Assembly: GCA_024275555.1 (NCBI GenBank)
Contig: JAJRYW010000615.1
Coordinates: 1-5,581, forward strand
Direction of reading: 5' to 3'
From: Calditrichota bacterium
Lineage (GTDB): Bacteria > Calditrichota > Calditrichia > RBG-13-44-9 > J075
Length of the DNA stretch: 5,581 nt
Below are positions 1 through 4,732 of the stretch, piece by piece. The first letter of the stretch is position 1. Each line of letters begins with the position of its first letter. The position numbers and the translations under genes were made by a program. Below the pieces are notes generated by a model. It searched no databases. It saw only the letters and a program-made list of their open reading frames with translations, and had not been told where the DNA came from.

Positions 1-261
1 ACACTTCGGTGCAAAAGTAAGCTCTCTTCGACAGAACAAATCGACAATCCCGGCCGGCCGGGAGTCGATTGAGACCCCGAAAGGGGCTAACTCTGCAATT
101 TTTCTCTCTCCATCCACCTGGTTTTGCGGATTATAAATTTTCAAATAACCCTTCTTGATTTTCTCAAAATCTATATTGGGTGAATAATAAAGAGGGTAAT
201 AATTGGTAAAATGAATTTTAAGGTTTAGTGAATCCCCAATTTGAAATTCAGGGAAATTTAT
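1..261 (-). pseudogene. Left-edge open frame of a beta-rich protein, no start codon, probably a decayed gene
   Basis: Reading the minus strand from 261 to the window edge gives 87 uninterrupted codons with protein-like composition: alternating hydrophobic and polar stretches (FQIGDSLNLKIHF, GYLKIYNPQNQV, IAELAPFGVSIDSRPAGIVD). This resembles an Ig-like or beta-sandwich domain of an envelope protein, but I recognise no family. The frame is closed upstream by TAA at 262-264 and has no ATG; the only GTG and TTG codons lie deep inside it. Codons just before the stop (YVSWAITPESL) also look coding-like, so an in-frame nonsense mutation is possible. A GC-rich inverted repeat at 297-359 sits where the 5' part would be. 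The 121-260 part is clearly more AT-rich than the core genes. The 3' end lies outside the window. A chance open frame cannot be excluded. Confidence 0.42.
39..70. repeat. Long near-perfect palindrome inside the left-edge frame
   Basis: A perfect 16-base palindrome (TCCCGGCCGGCCGGGA, 48-63) is flanked by matching arms AATCGAC (39-45) and GTCGATT (64-70), offset by two unpaired bases (46-47). Together they form a stem of about 15 pairs. A CCCC-GAAA-GGGG hairpin follows at 75-86, and a CAC-TTCG-GTG hairpin sits at 2-11. All three lie within the minus-strand open frame, so they may be coincident with coding (SRPAG, PFG) or may mark a structured RNA that runs past the window edge. Confidence 0.5.
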
Positions 262-296
262 TTATAACGATTCAGGTGTTATTGCCCATGAGACAT

Positions 297-359
297 AATT
301 CCCCTCACCCCGTCCTTCGCTTGCGCTTCGGTCGCCCCTCCCCGGGGGTGAGGGGGATT
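297..359. repeat. GC-rich intergenic inverted repeat (REP/MITE-like)
   Basis: The arms CCCCTCACCCC (301-311) and GGGGTGAGGGG (345-355) are perfect 11-base complements. After a single T/G position the match continues with AAT (297-299) and ATT (357-359). The 33-base centre is C/T/G-rich with repeated CTTCG words. Perfect GC-rich arms around a low-complexity centre in an AT-rich intergenic stretch suggest a dispersed palindromic element. It could also act as a transcript-end stem for the leftward operon, although no T-run follows. The copy number in the genome cannot be seen here. Confidence 0.6.
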
Positions 360-421
360 CAACTAGTCATATATACAGCTGCTTAGGCTATGAACAAACC
401 GCTTTGCACAAGAGTTCTTTC

Positions 422-559
422 CTACTTTAATTGAGTTGTCCATTCAGTTATTGAGTTGCCAATTGACTCTGATAAATTTATCGTAACTTTAGTACATCCA
501 TCAGACAGTACAAGAAGTGCAAGAAGCGGAATAATCATCAGCAATTTGACAGATTTCAT
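422..559 (-). CDS. Small putative lipoprotein, 45 residues
   Basis: The 45-codon frame encodes a short basic N-terminus (MKSVK), a hydrophobic core (residues 6-18, LLMIIPLLALLVL) and then SDGC with Cys22. That is the layout of a lipoprotein signal peptide processed by signal peptidase II. The Gly before Cys fits the lipobox, but Ser at -3 and Asp at -2 are not typical. The mature part would be only about 24 residues, polar and Ser/Thr/Asn-rich, ending TTQLK. A GGA-AAAAG ribosome-binding site sits 7 bases before the ATG. The gene lies 64 bases downstream of xseB on the same strand and could be the tail of that operon or have its own promoter. It resembles the tiny lipoproteins (entericidin-like in size only) often missed in annotation. 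No homologue is recognised; it could also be a truncated gene. Confidence 0.5.
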   Translation of the reverse strand: MKSVKLLMIIPLLALLVLSDGCTKVTINLSESIGNSITEWTTQLK

Positions 560-623
560 GACTTTTTCCGGTCTAATTGCCCTTGATATATGTATAACTT
601 AATGTCATGGTTGGTTTCCGGAA

Positions 624-857
624 TTACTCCGGCAGCGGTTCAAAATCGGTTTCTTCGAATGAACCGTCGGCTTTTTCGCTCAGCTTGCGGATTTTCTGTT
701 CGGCCTGTTCCAGCTTTTCCGAGCAGATTTTAATCAGTTTCATTCCCTCTTCATAGAGCTTCATCGATTCTTCCAGGGGCGTTTCCCCGGAATCCAGCAG
801 CGCGGCAATTTCTTCCAATCGTTTAAATGCTTCTTCAAAAGTCTGTTTTTTACTCAT
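624..857 (-). CDS. xseB: Exonuclease VII small subunit (XseB)
   Basis: This is the small, helical subunit of exonuclease VII, which with XseA digests single-stranded DNA from either end into oligonucleotides and takes part in mismatch and damage repair in the cytoplasm. The 77 residues match the family's usual 70-85 and show its pattern: TFEEAFKRLEEIAALLDSGE (6-25), then PLEESMKLYEEG (27-38) and an acidic/basic helix (CSEKLEQAEQKIRKL, 45-59) thought to form the coiled hairpin that packs on XseA. I chose the ATG at 855-857 because GGAG at 864-867 lies 6 bases upstream. In-frame ATGs at 861 and 879 would add 2 or 8 residues without a better ribosome-binding site. The start overlaps the xseA stop by 8 bases (ATGAGTAA), so the two subunits are probably translationally coupled. 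The C-terminal acidic tail (FEETDFEPLPE) is variable in the family. Confidence 0.95.
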   Translation of the reverse strand: MSKKQTFEEAFKRLEEIAALLDSGETPLEESMKLYEEGMKLIKICSEKLEQAEQKIRKLSEKADGSFEETDFEPLPE

Positions 858-2055
858 TGTCATCTCCGATTGCGTTGACATTTGCCTGAAAACTTCCTTT
901 GGCTAAAACGACTTTCACCTGATCATCCCGAGCAAGCAACGCAGCGTCTTTAACAACCTGCCCGTTTTTATAGGTGATGCTGTAGCCCCGGTTTAAGATG
1001 GCCCGGGGGTTCATAGCCAGCAATTGCTTGCGGAGGGTCTCCAGTTGGCCGGTGTTGATGGCGATGCGATGGGACATGCTTCGGGTCAGGCGGCGTTGCA
1101 GTTCATCGAGTTGCTGCAAAGATTGGAAAATTTGATCCTGGGGGCGGCGGAAGGCGTAACTTGAGCGGATGGATTCCAGGGTGTTGCGGTATCCCTCGAT
1201 GCGATTGAGCAAAGACTTTTGCAAACGCTCCCGGTAGTAGGCCAATTGGCCCTTCAGCTCCGCCTGGTCCCGCACGGCTACTTCTGCGGCGGCGCTGGGG
1301 GTGGCGGCGCGGTAATCGGCCACAAAGTCGGCAATCGAGTAATCCACTTCATGCCCTACGGCGGAAATAATCGGGATTCGGGAGCGGTAGATTGCCCGGG
1401 CCACCATCTCTTCGTTAAAAGCCCACAGGTCTTCCAGGGAGCCGCCGCCCCGCCCGATGATCAGCACATCAACCTTTCCGTAGCGGTTGAAAGAATCAAT
1501 CGCCGCAGCGATCTCTTCCGCAGCTTCTTCGCCCTGCACCCGCACCGGGTAGATCAATAGCTCGACGCCGGGGGCCCTGCGCCGCAGCACGCTGATAATG
1601 TCGCGGATGGCTGCCCCGGTGGGGGAGGTGATCACACCAATCCGGGCAGGGTAGGGGGGAAGAGGCTGTTTGTGCGCCTCGTCGAAAAGGCCTTCGGCGT
1701 GGAGCTTCTTCTTCAGCTGCTCAAAGGCCAATTGCAGCGCGCCGACCCCGCCGGCCGGCTGAATTTGCGCGACGATCAACTGGTAATTGCCCCCGCGCTC
1801 ATACACCTGGATATCCCCTTCCACCAGAACCTTCATCCCATGCTCCGGATGAAAGCGTAGCGACCCGGCCCGGAACCGCCACATCGCACAGCTAATCTGG
1901 CTATTGGCGTCTTTCAGGGTAAAATAAAGGTGACCGGAAGAATGGCGCTTAAAATTGGATATTTCGCCTTCCACCCAAAGCCGGGGGAAACTGCGTTCCA
2001 GGAGTTCTTTAATTTCCCTGGTCAGTTCTGTGACCGAGTATATCCTCTGATCCAT
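850..2055 (-). CDS. xseA: Exonuclease VII large subunit (XseA)
   Basis: This is the catalytic subunit of exonuclease VII, a metal-assisted single-strand-specific DNase. The N-terminal OB fold (about 4-100) carries the family signatures LWVEGEISNFKRHSSGHLYF (26-45) and VLVEGDIQVYERGG (77-89). The catalytic domain follows, with GVITSPTGAAIRD (140-152), GRGGGSLEDLWAFNEE (201-216), SAVGHEVD (231-238) and ATPSAAAE (251-258). Asp152, Arg202, His235 and Asp238 align at a constant offset of three with the E. coli residues reported as essential (D155, R205, H238, D241), so the enzyme should be active. Residues 262-345 are coiled-coil, and NPRAILNRGYSI (349-360) is the conserved tail motif. At 401 residues it is shorter than the E. 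coli protein (456). The ATG follows GAGAGG at close spacing; an in-frame stop at 2074-2076 leaves no alternative upstream start. xseB follows with an 8-base overlap. Confidence 0.97.
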   Translation of the reverse strand: MDQRIYSVTELTREIKELLERSFPRLWVEGEISNFKRHSSGHLYFTLKDANSQISCAMWRFRAGSLRFHPEHGMKVLVEGDIQVYERGGNYQLIVAQIQPAGGVGALQLAFEQLKKKLHAEGLFDEAHKQPLPPYPARIGVITSPTGAAIRDIISVLRRRAPGVELLIYPVRVQGEEAAEEIAAAIDSFNRYGKVDVLIIGRGGGSLEDLWAFNEEMVARAIYRSRIPIISAVGHEVDYSIADFVADYRAATPSAAAEVAVRDQAELKGQLAYYRERLQKSLLNRIEGYRNTLESIRSSYAFRRPQDQIFQSLQQLDELQRRLTRSMSHRIAINTGQLETLRKQLLAMNPRAILNRGYSITYKNGQVVKDAALLARDDQVKVVLAKGSFQANVNAIGDDNE

Positions 2056-2115
2056 ACCCCTCTCACACTGAATCTAAACGATCCAGTTTTTGGTCCATTC
2101 GGTTGTTGATCGATC

Positions 2116-2194
2116 GGGCGAGAAACGCCCCTCTGTAAAAACGCTGTTTCTATTACAGAGAGGCAGAATATGCATAACAAGCGCAGGCCTGCGC
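2116..2194 (-). promoter_or_regulatory. Hairpin-rich leader between the small basic gene and xseA
   Basis: The 152-base gap holds three consecutive inverted repeats. The first is the perfect 14-base palindrome GCGCAGGCCTGCGC (2181-2194). The second is CTCTGTAA/TTACAGAG (2131-2138 with 2153-2160, 14-base loop, possible inner AAAC/GTTT pairing). The third is GGGCG/CGCCC (2116-2120 with 2126-2130, 5-base loop), directly abutting the second. None is followed on the minus strand by a T-run, so a classical terminator is not evident. The stems may instead pause, process or protect the transcript between genes with very different expression needs. Confidence 0.45.
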
Positions 2195-2207
2195 CTACGC
2201 CTGCCAT

Positions 2208-2303
2208 TTAGCGGATTTTTTTCTTGTGACGATTCTTGCGAAGCCGCTTCTTGCGTTTGTGAGTCGCCATTTTATGGCGCTTACGTTTACGACCACAGGG
2301 CAT
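2208..2303 (-). CDS. AURKAIP1/COX24-domain small basic ribosomal protein (bS22/mS38-like), 31 residues
   Basis: Thirty-one codons encode a protein of which 18 residues are Lys or Arg and 3 are His, with the core GRKRKRHKMATHKRKKRL followed by RKNRHKKKIR. This matches the AURKAIP1/COX24 C-terminal motif (K/R-rich with HKM..HKRKKR) shared by mitochondrial mS38 and the mycobacterial small-subunit protein bS22. Close relatives, usually starting MPSGKKRKRHK, are widespread in Bacteroidota and allied phyla; here Ser3 is Cys. By family it should bind rRNA in the small ribosomal subunit, but that role is inferred for this organism. The ribosome-binding site is strong: AAGGAGA, with GGAG at 2310-2313 lying 6 bases before the ATG. 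The gene starts 48 bases after the TPR gene ends on the same strand. It is below the size limit of most gene finders, so it is easily missed. Confidence 0.88.
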   Translation of the reverse strand: MPCGRKRKRHKMATHKRKKRLRKNRHKKKIR

Positions 2304-2351
2304 ATAAATCTCCTTGTTGATTATCGGTTAAAAAGGCATTTCGATATCTGT

Positions 2352-3149
2352 TTATGATCCCGGTTGCTGTTGCGCATTTTGGTGAATCTGCTCTAAAATT
2401 TGTGTTGCCCGCTGTGCTTGTGTAGAGGTCGGGGCAACTTGCTGCAAATGCGTCCAATAATTAATCAGCCCGGACATATCGCCAACCTGAACGGCGACGA
2501 CGCCGGCGTTGTAGAGTGCATTCACGTGATCCGGGTTGTGCTCCAGGGCCTTGCTGAAATACTCTTTTGCTTGGAGATAGTCTTCCAGGTTAAAATAACA
2601 CACGCCCAGATCAACCAGCACATCGGGATTGGCGGGTTTTATTTTCAGGCTTTTTTGATAGTACGGAATAGCGTCCTTGAAGCGGCCGGCGTCAAAAAGA
2701 ATATTGCCGGCTTTTGTATTTGAATCGGCGTCGTTGGGATTGGCCTTGACCGCTTGCAAAGCAGCATCGATTTCCTCCTGGGAGGGGGGGGCATGCTGGT
2801 GTGCATCCTCTTGCGGCGCTTGCGCCCGGGCCGGGGCGCTGCTTTGCTGGGTGGTTTGCTGAGCCTTTTGCTCCACCGTCTTTACGAAACCGTAATAATG
2901 GTATAGTATGGCTACCAGGAGCGCTCCAAAGCCAACCGTTAAGAGCAGCATATATTGGTTTTTGCCGAGTTTACGGCCCGGCTGGGCCGCCGGCGCCGGC
3001 TGGGATACCTGTTCTTTGGCCGTTTTACTCTGCTTGCTGGCAATCACTTTCGATTGGCCTCTTCCACTGCTCACGACGGCCCCGCATTCGCTGCAAAACT
3101 TTGCTTCTTCTGGTAATTGGGCGCCGCATTCACTGCAAAATTTATTCAT
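2352..3149 (-). CDS. Zinc-ribbon, single-pass membrane, TPR protein
   Basis: The N-terminus is a double CxxC zinc ribbon (Cys5, Cys8, Cys19, Cys22: FCSECG repeated). A basic, Ala/Pro/Gln-rich linker leads to one membrane segment (about 66-87, YMLLLTVGFGALLVAILYHYYG). A Gln/Ala/Pro-rich spacer (91-122) follows, then three 34-residue TPR repeats beginning near residues 143, 177 and 211. Basic residues before the membrane segment (RKLGKNQ) suggest the ribbon is cytoplasmic and the TPRs periplasmic. The TPRs probably scaffold a protein complex; the partner is unknown, and no enzyme motif is seen. The ATG overlaps the HU stop by 8 bases (ATGAATAA), with AGGAG 7 bases upstream inside the HU gene, indicating translational coupling. 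Zinc-ribbon plus TPR proteins are common in FCB genomes and usually annotated only by domain. Function unknown. Confidence 0.9.
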   Translation of the reverse strand: MNKFCSECGAQLPEEAKFCSECGAVVSSGRGQSKVIASKQSKTAKEQVSQPAPAAQPGRKLGKNQYMLLLTVGFGALLVAILYHYYGFVKTVEQKAQQTTQQSSAPARAQAPQEDAHQHAPPSQEEIDAALQAVKANPNDADSNTKAGNILFDAGRFKDAIPYYQKSLKIKPANPDVLVDLGVCYFNLEDYLQAKEYFSKALEHNPDHVNALYNAGVVAVQVGDMSGLINYWTHLQQVAPTSTQAQRATQILEQIHQNAQQQPGS

Positions 3150-3459
3150 TTGGCTTCTCCTGCCGGTTAGCTAATAAATGTTGGTTGACGCTTTCCCGAA
3201 AATATTTTGCCGGGCGGAAGACCGGTACAAAGCGATGATCAATATCCATTACCCGGTTGGTGCGCGGATTTTTTACCTGGCGGGGGCCGCGTTCCTTGGA
3301 ATAAAAACTGCCAAACCCCCTGATTTCCACTCGATCGCCTTCCTGAAGCGCTTCCATCACATTATAGAGAAATCCATTGACAACTACTTCAACATCGGTT
3401 TTGGTTAAACCGGTCGCATCGGCCAGGCGGTTTACGATGTCTGCTTTTGTTACCGTCAT
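3142..3459 (-). CDS. HU/IHF-family DNA-binding protein
   Basis: This is a dimeric nucleoid protein that bends DNA by inserting beta-arms into the minor groove. The helical N-terminus (MTVTKADIVNRLADATGLTK, then DVEVVVNGFLYNVMEAL) and the family signature from residue 48 (GFGSFYSKERGPR...KNPRTN) are clear. Pro65 in KNP is the residue that wedges between base pairs. The closing strand carries FVPVFRPAKYFRESVN. At 105 residues it is about 10-15 longer than typical HU, with a polar C-terminal tail (QHLLANRQEKPNE). Sequence alone does not separate HU from an IHF subunit; NPRTN resembles both. I chose the ATG at 3457-3459 because GGAGG (3465-3469) lies 5 bases upstream; an in-frame TTG at 3471 would overlap that site. 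The gene heads the leftward operon and overlaps the TPR gene by 8 bases. Confidence 0.95.
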   Translation of the reverse strand: MTVTKADIVNRLADATGLTKTDVEVVVNGFLYNVMEALQEGDRVEIRGFGSFYSKERGPRQVKNPRTNRVMDIDHRFVPVFRPAKYFRESVNQHLLANRQEKPNE

Positions 3460-3480
3460 AAATTCCTCCAAAAGTTTGCA

Positions 3481-3509
3481 AGTTTACAAAAATTCGATTT
3501 TGAAATCAA
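3481..3509 (-). promoter_or_regulatory. Sigma70-like promoter of the HU operon
   Basis: On the minus strand TTGATT (3504-3509) and TAAACT (3481-3486) are separated by exactly 17 bases and match 4 of 6 positions each of the -35 and -10 consensus. The predicted start would leave a leader of about 15 bases that still contains the GGAGG site. If the organism uses a Bacteroidota-type primary sigma factor, these boxes may not be the functional ones. Confidence 0.5.
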
Positions 3510-3510
3510 G

Positions 3511-3773
3511 CGCTTAAGAAAGTGATGCTTTGATTGCCGCCCTTATCTTTTCCCGGCGCTCTGTTTAAACAGCTCAGATGCTCTCCGGGTTCGATGATTC
3601 TCCGTATCGCTAATATTAATTCCGTCTGAACCGATTACCAAAATGTGGGAATTTACGGAACCGGAAATCCATGCGGAGGCAGACTGTGAGGAATGCGCGG
3701 CAGGAAAAAACAATGGGTGAGCAGATCATATTGAATGTAATTGAGTCCGTAGAAAAACCCACAGCACTCATTT
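3511..3773. other. Intergenic stretch upstream of motA without a convincing gene
   Basis: This 263-base part of the HU-motA gap contains no convincing gene. It has an imperfect inverted pair TTCCGT/ACGGAA (3620-3625 with 3655-3660) and an AT-rich box TAATATTAAT (3611-3620) that could serve as a -10 region, but no good -35 partner was found. An open frame starts with ATG at 3671 and another in-frame ATG at 3713 has AGGA 7 bases upstream. Its product resembles nothing known and ends inside the hairpin cluster, so I treat it as non-coding. Confidence 0.5.
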
Positions 3774-3888
3774 GCCGGGCAACCGGCGATGATTCTCACC
3801 CGGAAGCGGGCAGATTAATTTCCCCAACCAGGCGTTTTGAGCGGATAGCCGGACTATACCGCCGGCTCGATAGCCCTCGCTAATCTGC
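3774..3888 (+). ncRNA. Candidate structured RNA leader of motA
   Basis: Four helices can be drawn in 115 bases. GCCGG-GCAA-CCGGC (3774-3787) has a GNRA tetraloop. CCCG-GAAG-CGGG spans 3799-3810. A long-range helix pairs GCAGATTA (3810-3817) with TAATCTGC (3881-3888). Enclosed within it is AGCCGG/CCGGCT (3847-3852 with 3862-3867). The word GATAGCC occurs twice (3844-3850 and 3869-3875). The long-range helix ends 18 bases before the motA ribosome-binding site AAGGA (3907-3911), a layout like that of translational riboswitches. It does not match the c-di-GMP, SAM, TPP, cobalamin, fluoride or glycine consensus sequences I know. It may be a new leader motif or chance pairing. Confidence 0.38.
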
Positions 3889-3917
3889 ATAACCGGGGTA
3901 GCTAAAAAGGATTTTGT

Positions 3918-4691
3918 ATGTCACGGATTACTCTGCTTGGAATCTTATTTGCAATTGGCATCCTTTCTTTTGCCGTAACCCATCAGACCGTAACTGTTGA
4001 GGCGTTCATCAACTTGCCGGGGCTGGCCATTGTCTTTGGCGGCACGGCCGCCGCAGTGTTTATCAGTTACTCTTTTGCCGATGTGATTCAGGTGATCCGT
4101 ATCTTTTATATCGTAATCCGCCGACAGAGTATCGAACTGGATCAATATGTCGAAGAACTCACCGATTTGGCCCAGCGCGCCCGGGTGCGCGGGCTGTTGT
4201 CGCTGCAGAATGTCGAGGCCCAGGTAAGCCATCCCTTTCTCCAGGACGGGCTGCAGATGTTGGTGGATGGATACACCACCCGGGAAATGCGCCGGATTAT
4301 GGAGCAGCGGATTGTCAATCAGCAAATCCGGGAACAGGCCGAGAGCCGGGTGTTCCGCAGCATGGCCAAATTTGCCCCTGCTTTTGGGATGCTGGGAACG
4401 GTGATCGGCCTGATTGCCATGCTGCAAAAAATGTCCGGCAGTTCCCTGGAGACAATCGGCCCCAGTATGGCGGTGGCCCTGGTAACCACTTTCTATGGTT
4501 TAATCCTGGCCAATATGGTGTTCAACCCCATCGCGGAAAAGATCGAACGCCGCTCCGAAGAACGGGTGCAGTTGATGAGCATGATGCTGGAAGGGCTGGT
4601 GCTGATTGGAGAGAACTGGCATCCGGAAAAAGTGCGGGACTCCCTCAACTCCTTCTTGCCGCCCGCCAAACGGAAAGGAGCGCACAGTTGA
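3918..4691 (+). CDS. motA: Flagellar stator protein MotA/PomA
   Basis: This is the larger stator subunit, forming with MotB the inner-membrane ion channel that drives the flagellar rotor. There are four membrane segments at about 4-20, 33-51, 152-170 and 184-204, with a cytoplasmic loop between the second and third. The TM3-TM4 signatures are AKFAPAFGMLGTVIGLIAML (150-169) and GPSMAVALVTTFYGLILANM (181-200), followed by NPIAEKIERRSEE, all close to sodium-type PomA. Pro153, Thr161, Thr190 and Thr191 match PomA channel positions. The length of 257 is normal for PomA/MotP. Arg89 matches E. coli Arg90, but the conserved Glu of the rotor-contacting loop (E. coli Glu98) is Gln97 here, and the next residue is Asn; Glu100 remains. 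AAGGA lies 6 bases before the ATG. The upstream leader may be structured. motB follows. Confidence 0.96.
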   Translation: MSRITLLGILFAIGILSFAVTHQTVTVEAFINLPGLAIVFGGTAAAVFISYSFADVIQVIRIFYIVIRRQSIELDQYVEELTDLAQRARVRGLLSLQNVEAQVSHPFLQDGLQMLVDGYTTREMRRIMEQRIVNQQIREQAESRVFRSMAKFAPAFGMLGTVIGLIAMLQKMSGSSLETIGPSMAVALVTTFYGLILANMVFNPIAEKIERRSEERVQLMSMMLEGLVLIGENWHPEKVRDSLNSFLPPAKRKGAHS

Positions 4692-4732
4692 CCGGAAGCC
4701 GCCGACCATACCCAACTCCCGGGGCGCATTGA
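4672..4732 (+). promoter_or_regulatory. Strong ribosome-binding site and TTG mini-ORF at the motA-motB junction
   Basis: GGAAAGGAG (4672-4680) is the best ribosome-binding site in the window. It lies 7 bases before TTG at 4688, which overlaps the motA stop (TTGA). That frame runs 14 codons (MTGSRRPYPTPGAH) to TGA at 4730-4732, whose last base starts the motB ATG (TGATG). The motB reading frame has no usable start near the strong site. Ribosomes may therefore read the mini-ORF and restart at motB; alternatively, a one-base indel separated motB from its original start. Confidence 0.5.

Noticed and set aside
618..632. CCGGA-ATTAC-TCCGG hairpin at the end of xseB as a terminator
   Set aside because: It has only five pairs, overlaps the xseB stop and has no T-run on the minus strand.
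2022..2207. 61-codon minus-strand frame whose ATG follows the stop of the small basic gene
   Set aside because: It overlaps the xseA start and reads through the hairpin cluster. The composition is not protein-like beyond a short hydrophobic run, and no ribosome-binding site is evident.
2801..3238. Plus-strand frames opposite the TPR and HU genes
   Set aside because: These are antisense shadows; the minus-strand proteins carry clear domains and ribosome-binding sites.
3469..3471. TTG start for the HU gene, four residues upstream
   Set aside because: It overlaps the GGAGG site that serves the ATG at 3457-3459, and HU proteins normally start at the MTKADIV-like motif.
3671..3883. 70-codon plus-strand open frame before motA, with an internal ATG at 3713 and a fair ribosome-binding site
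   Set aside because: The predicted protein resembles no known family and its 3' half is made of inverted-repeat sequence. A non-coding leader explains the region better, though a small gene cannot be fully excluded.
3774..3888. A canonical c-di-GMP riboswitch before motA
   Set aside because: Attractive by context, but the conserved GGCAAA and ACGCAAAGCC segments are absent.
3941..3956. Sigma54-like GG-N10-GC motif (TGGAATCTTATTTGCA)
   Set aside because: It lies inside the motA coding region, in codons for a conserved membrane helix, and lacks the CACG part of the consensus.
3945..4427. 160-codon minus-strand frame opposite motA
   Set aside because: It is the antisense shadow of a strongly conserved gene and has His/Gln-rich, non-family composition.
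4606..4731. Upstream extension of motB to a TTG at 4606
   Set aside because: It would lie almost entirely inside motA in another frame, and the added residues do not resemble a MotB N-terminus. The ATG at 4732 gives a normal cytoplasmic tail before the membrane helix.
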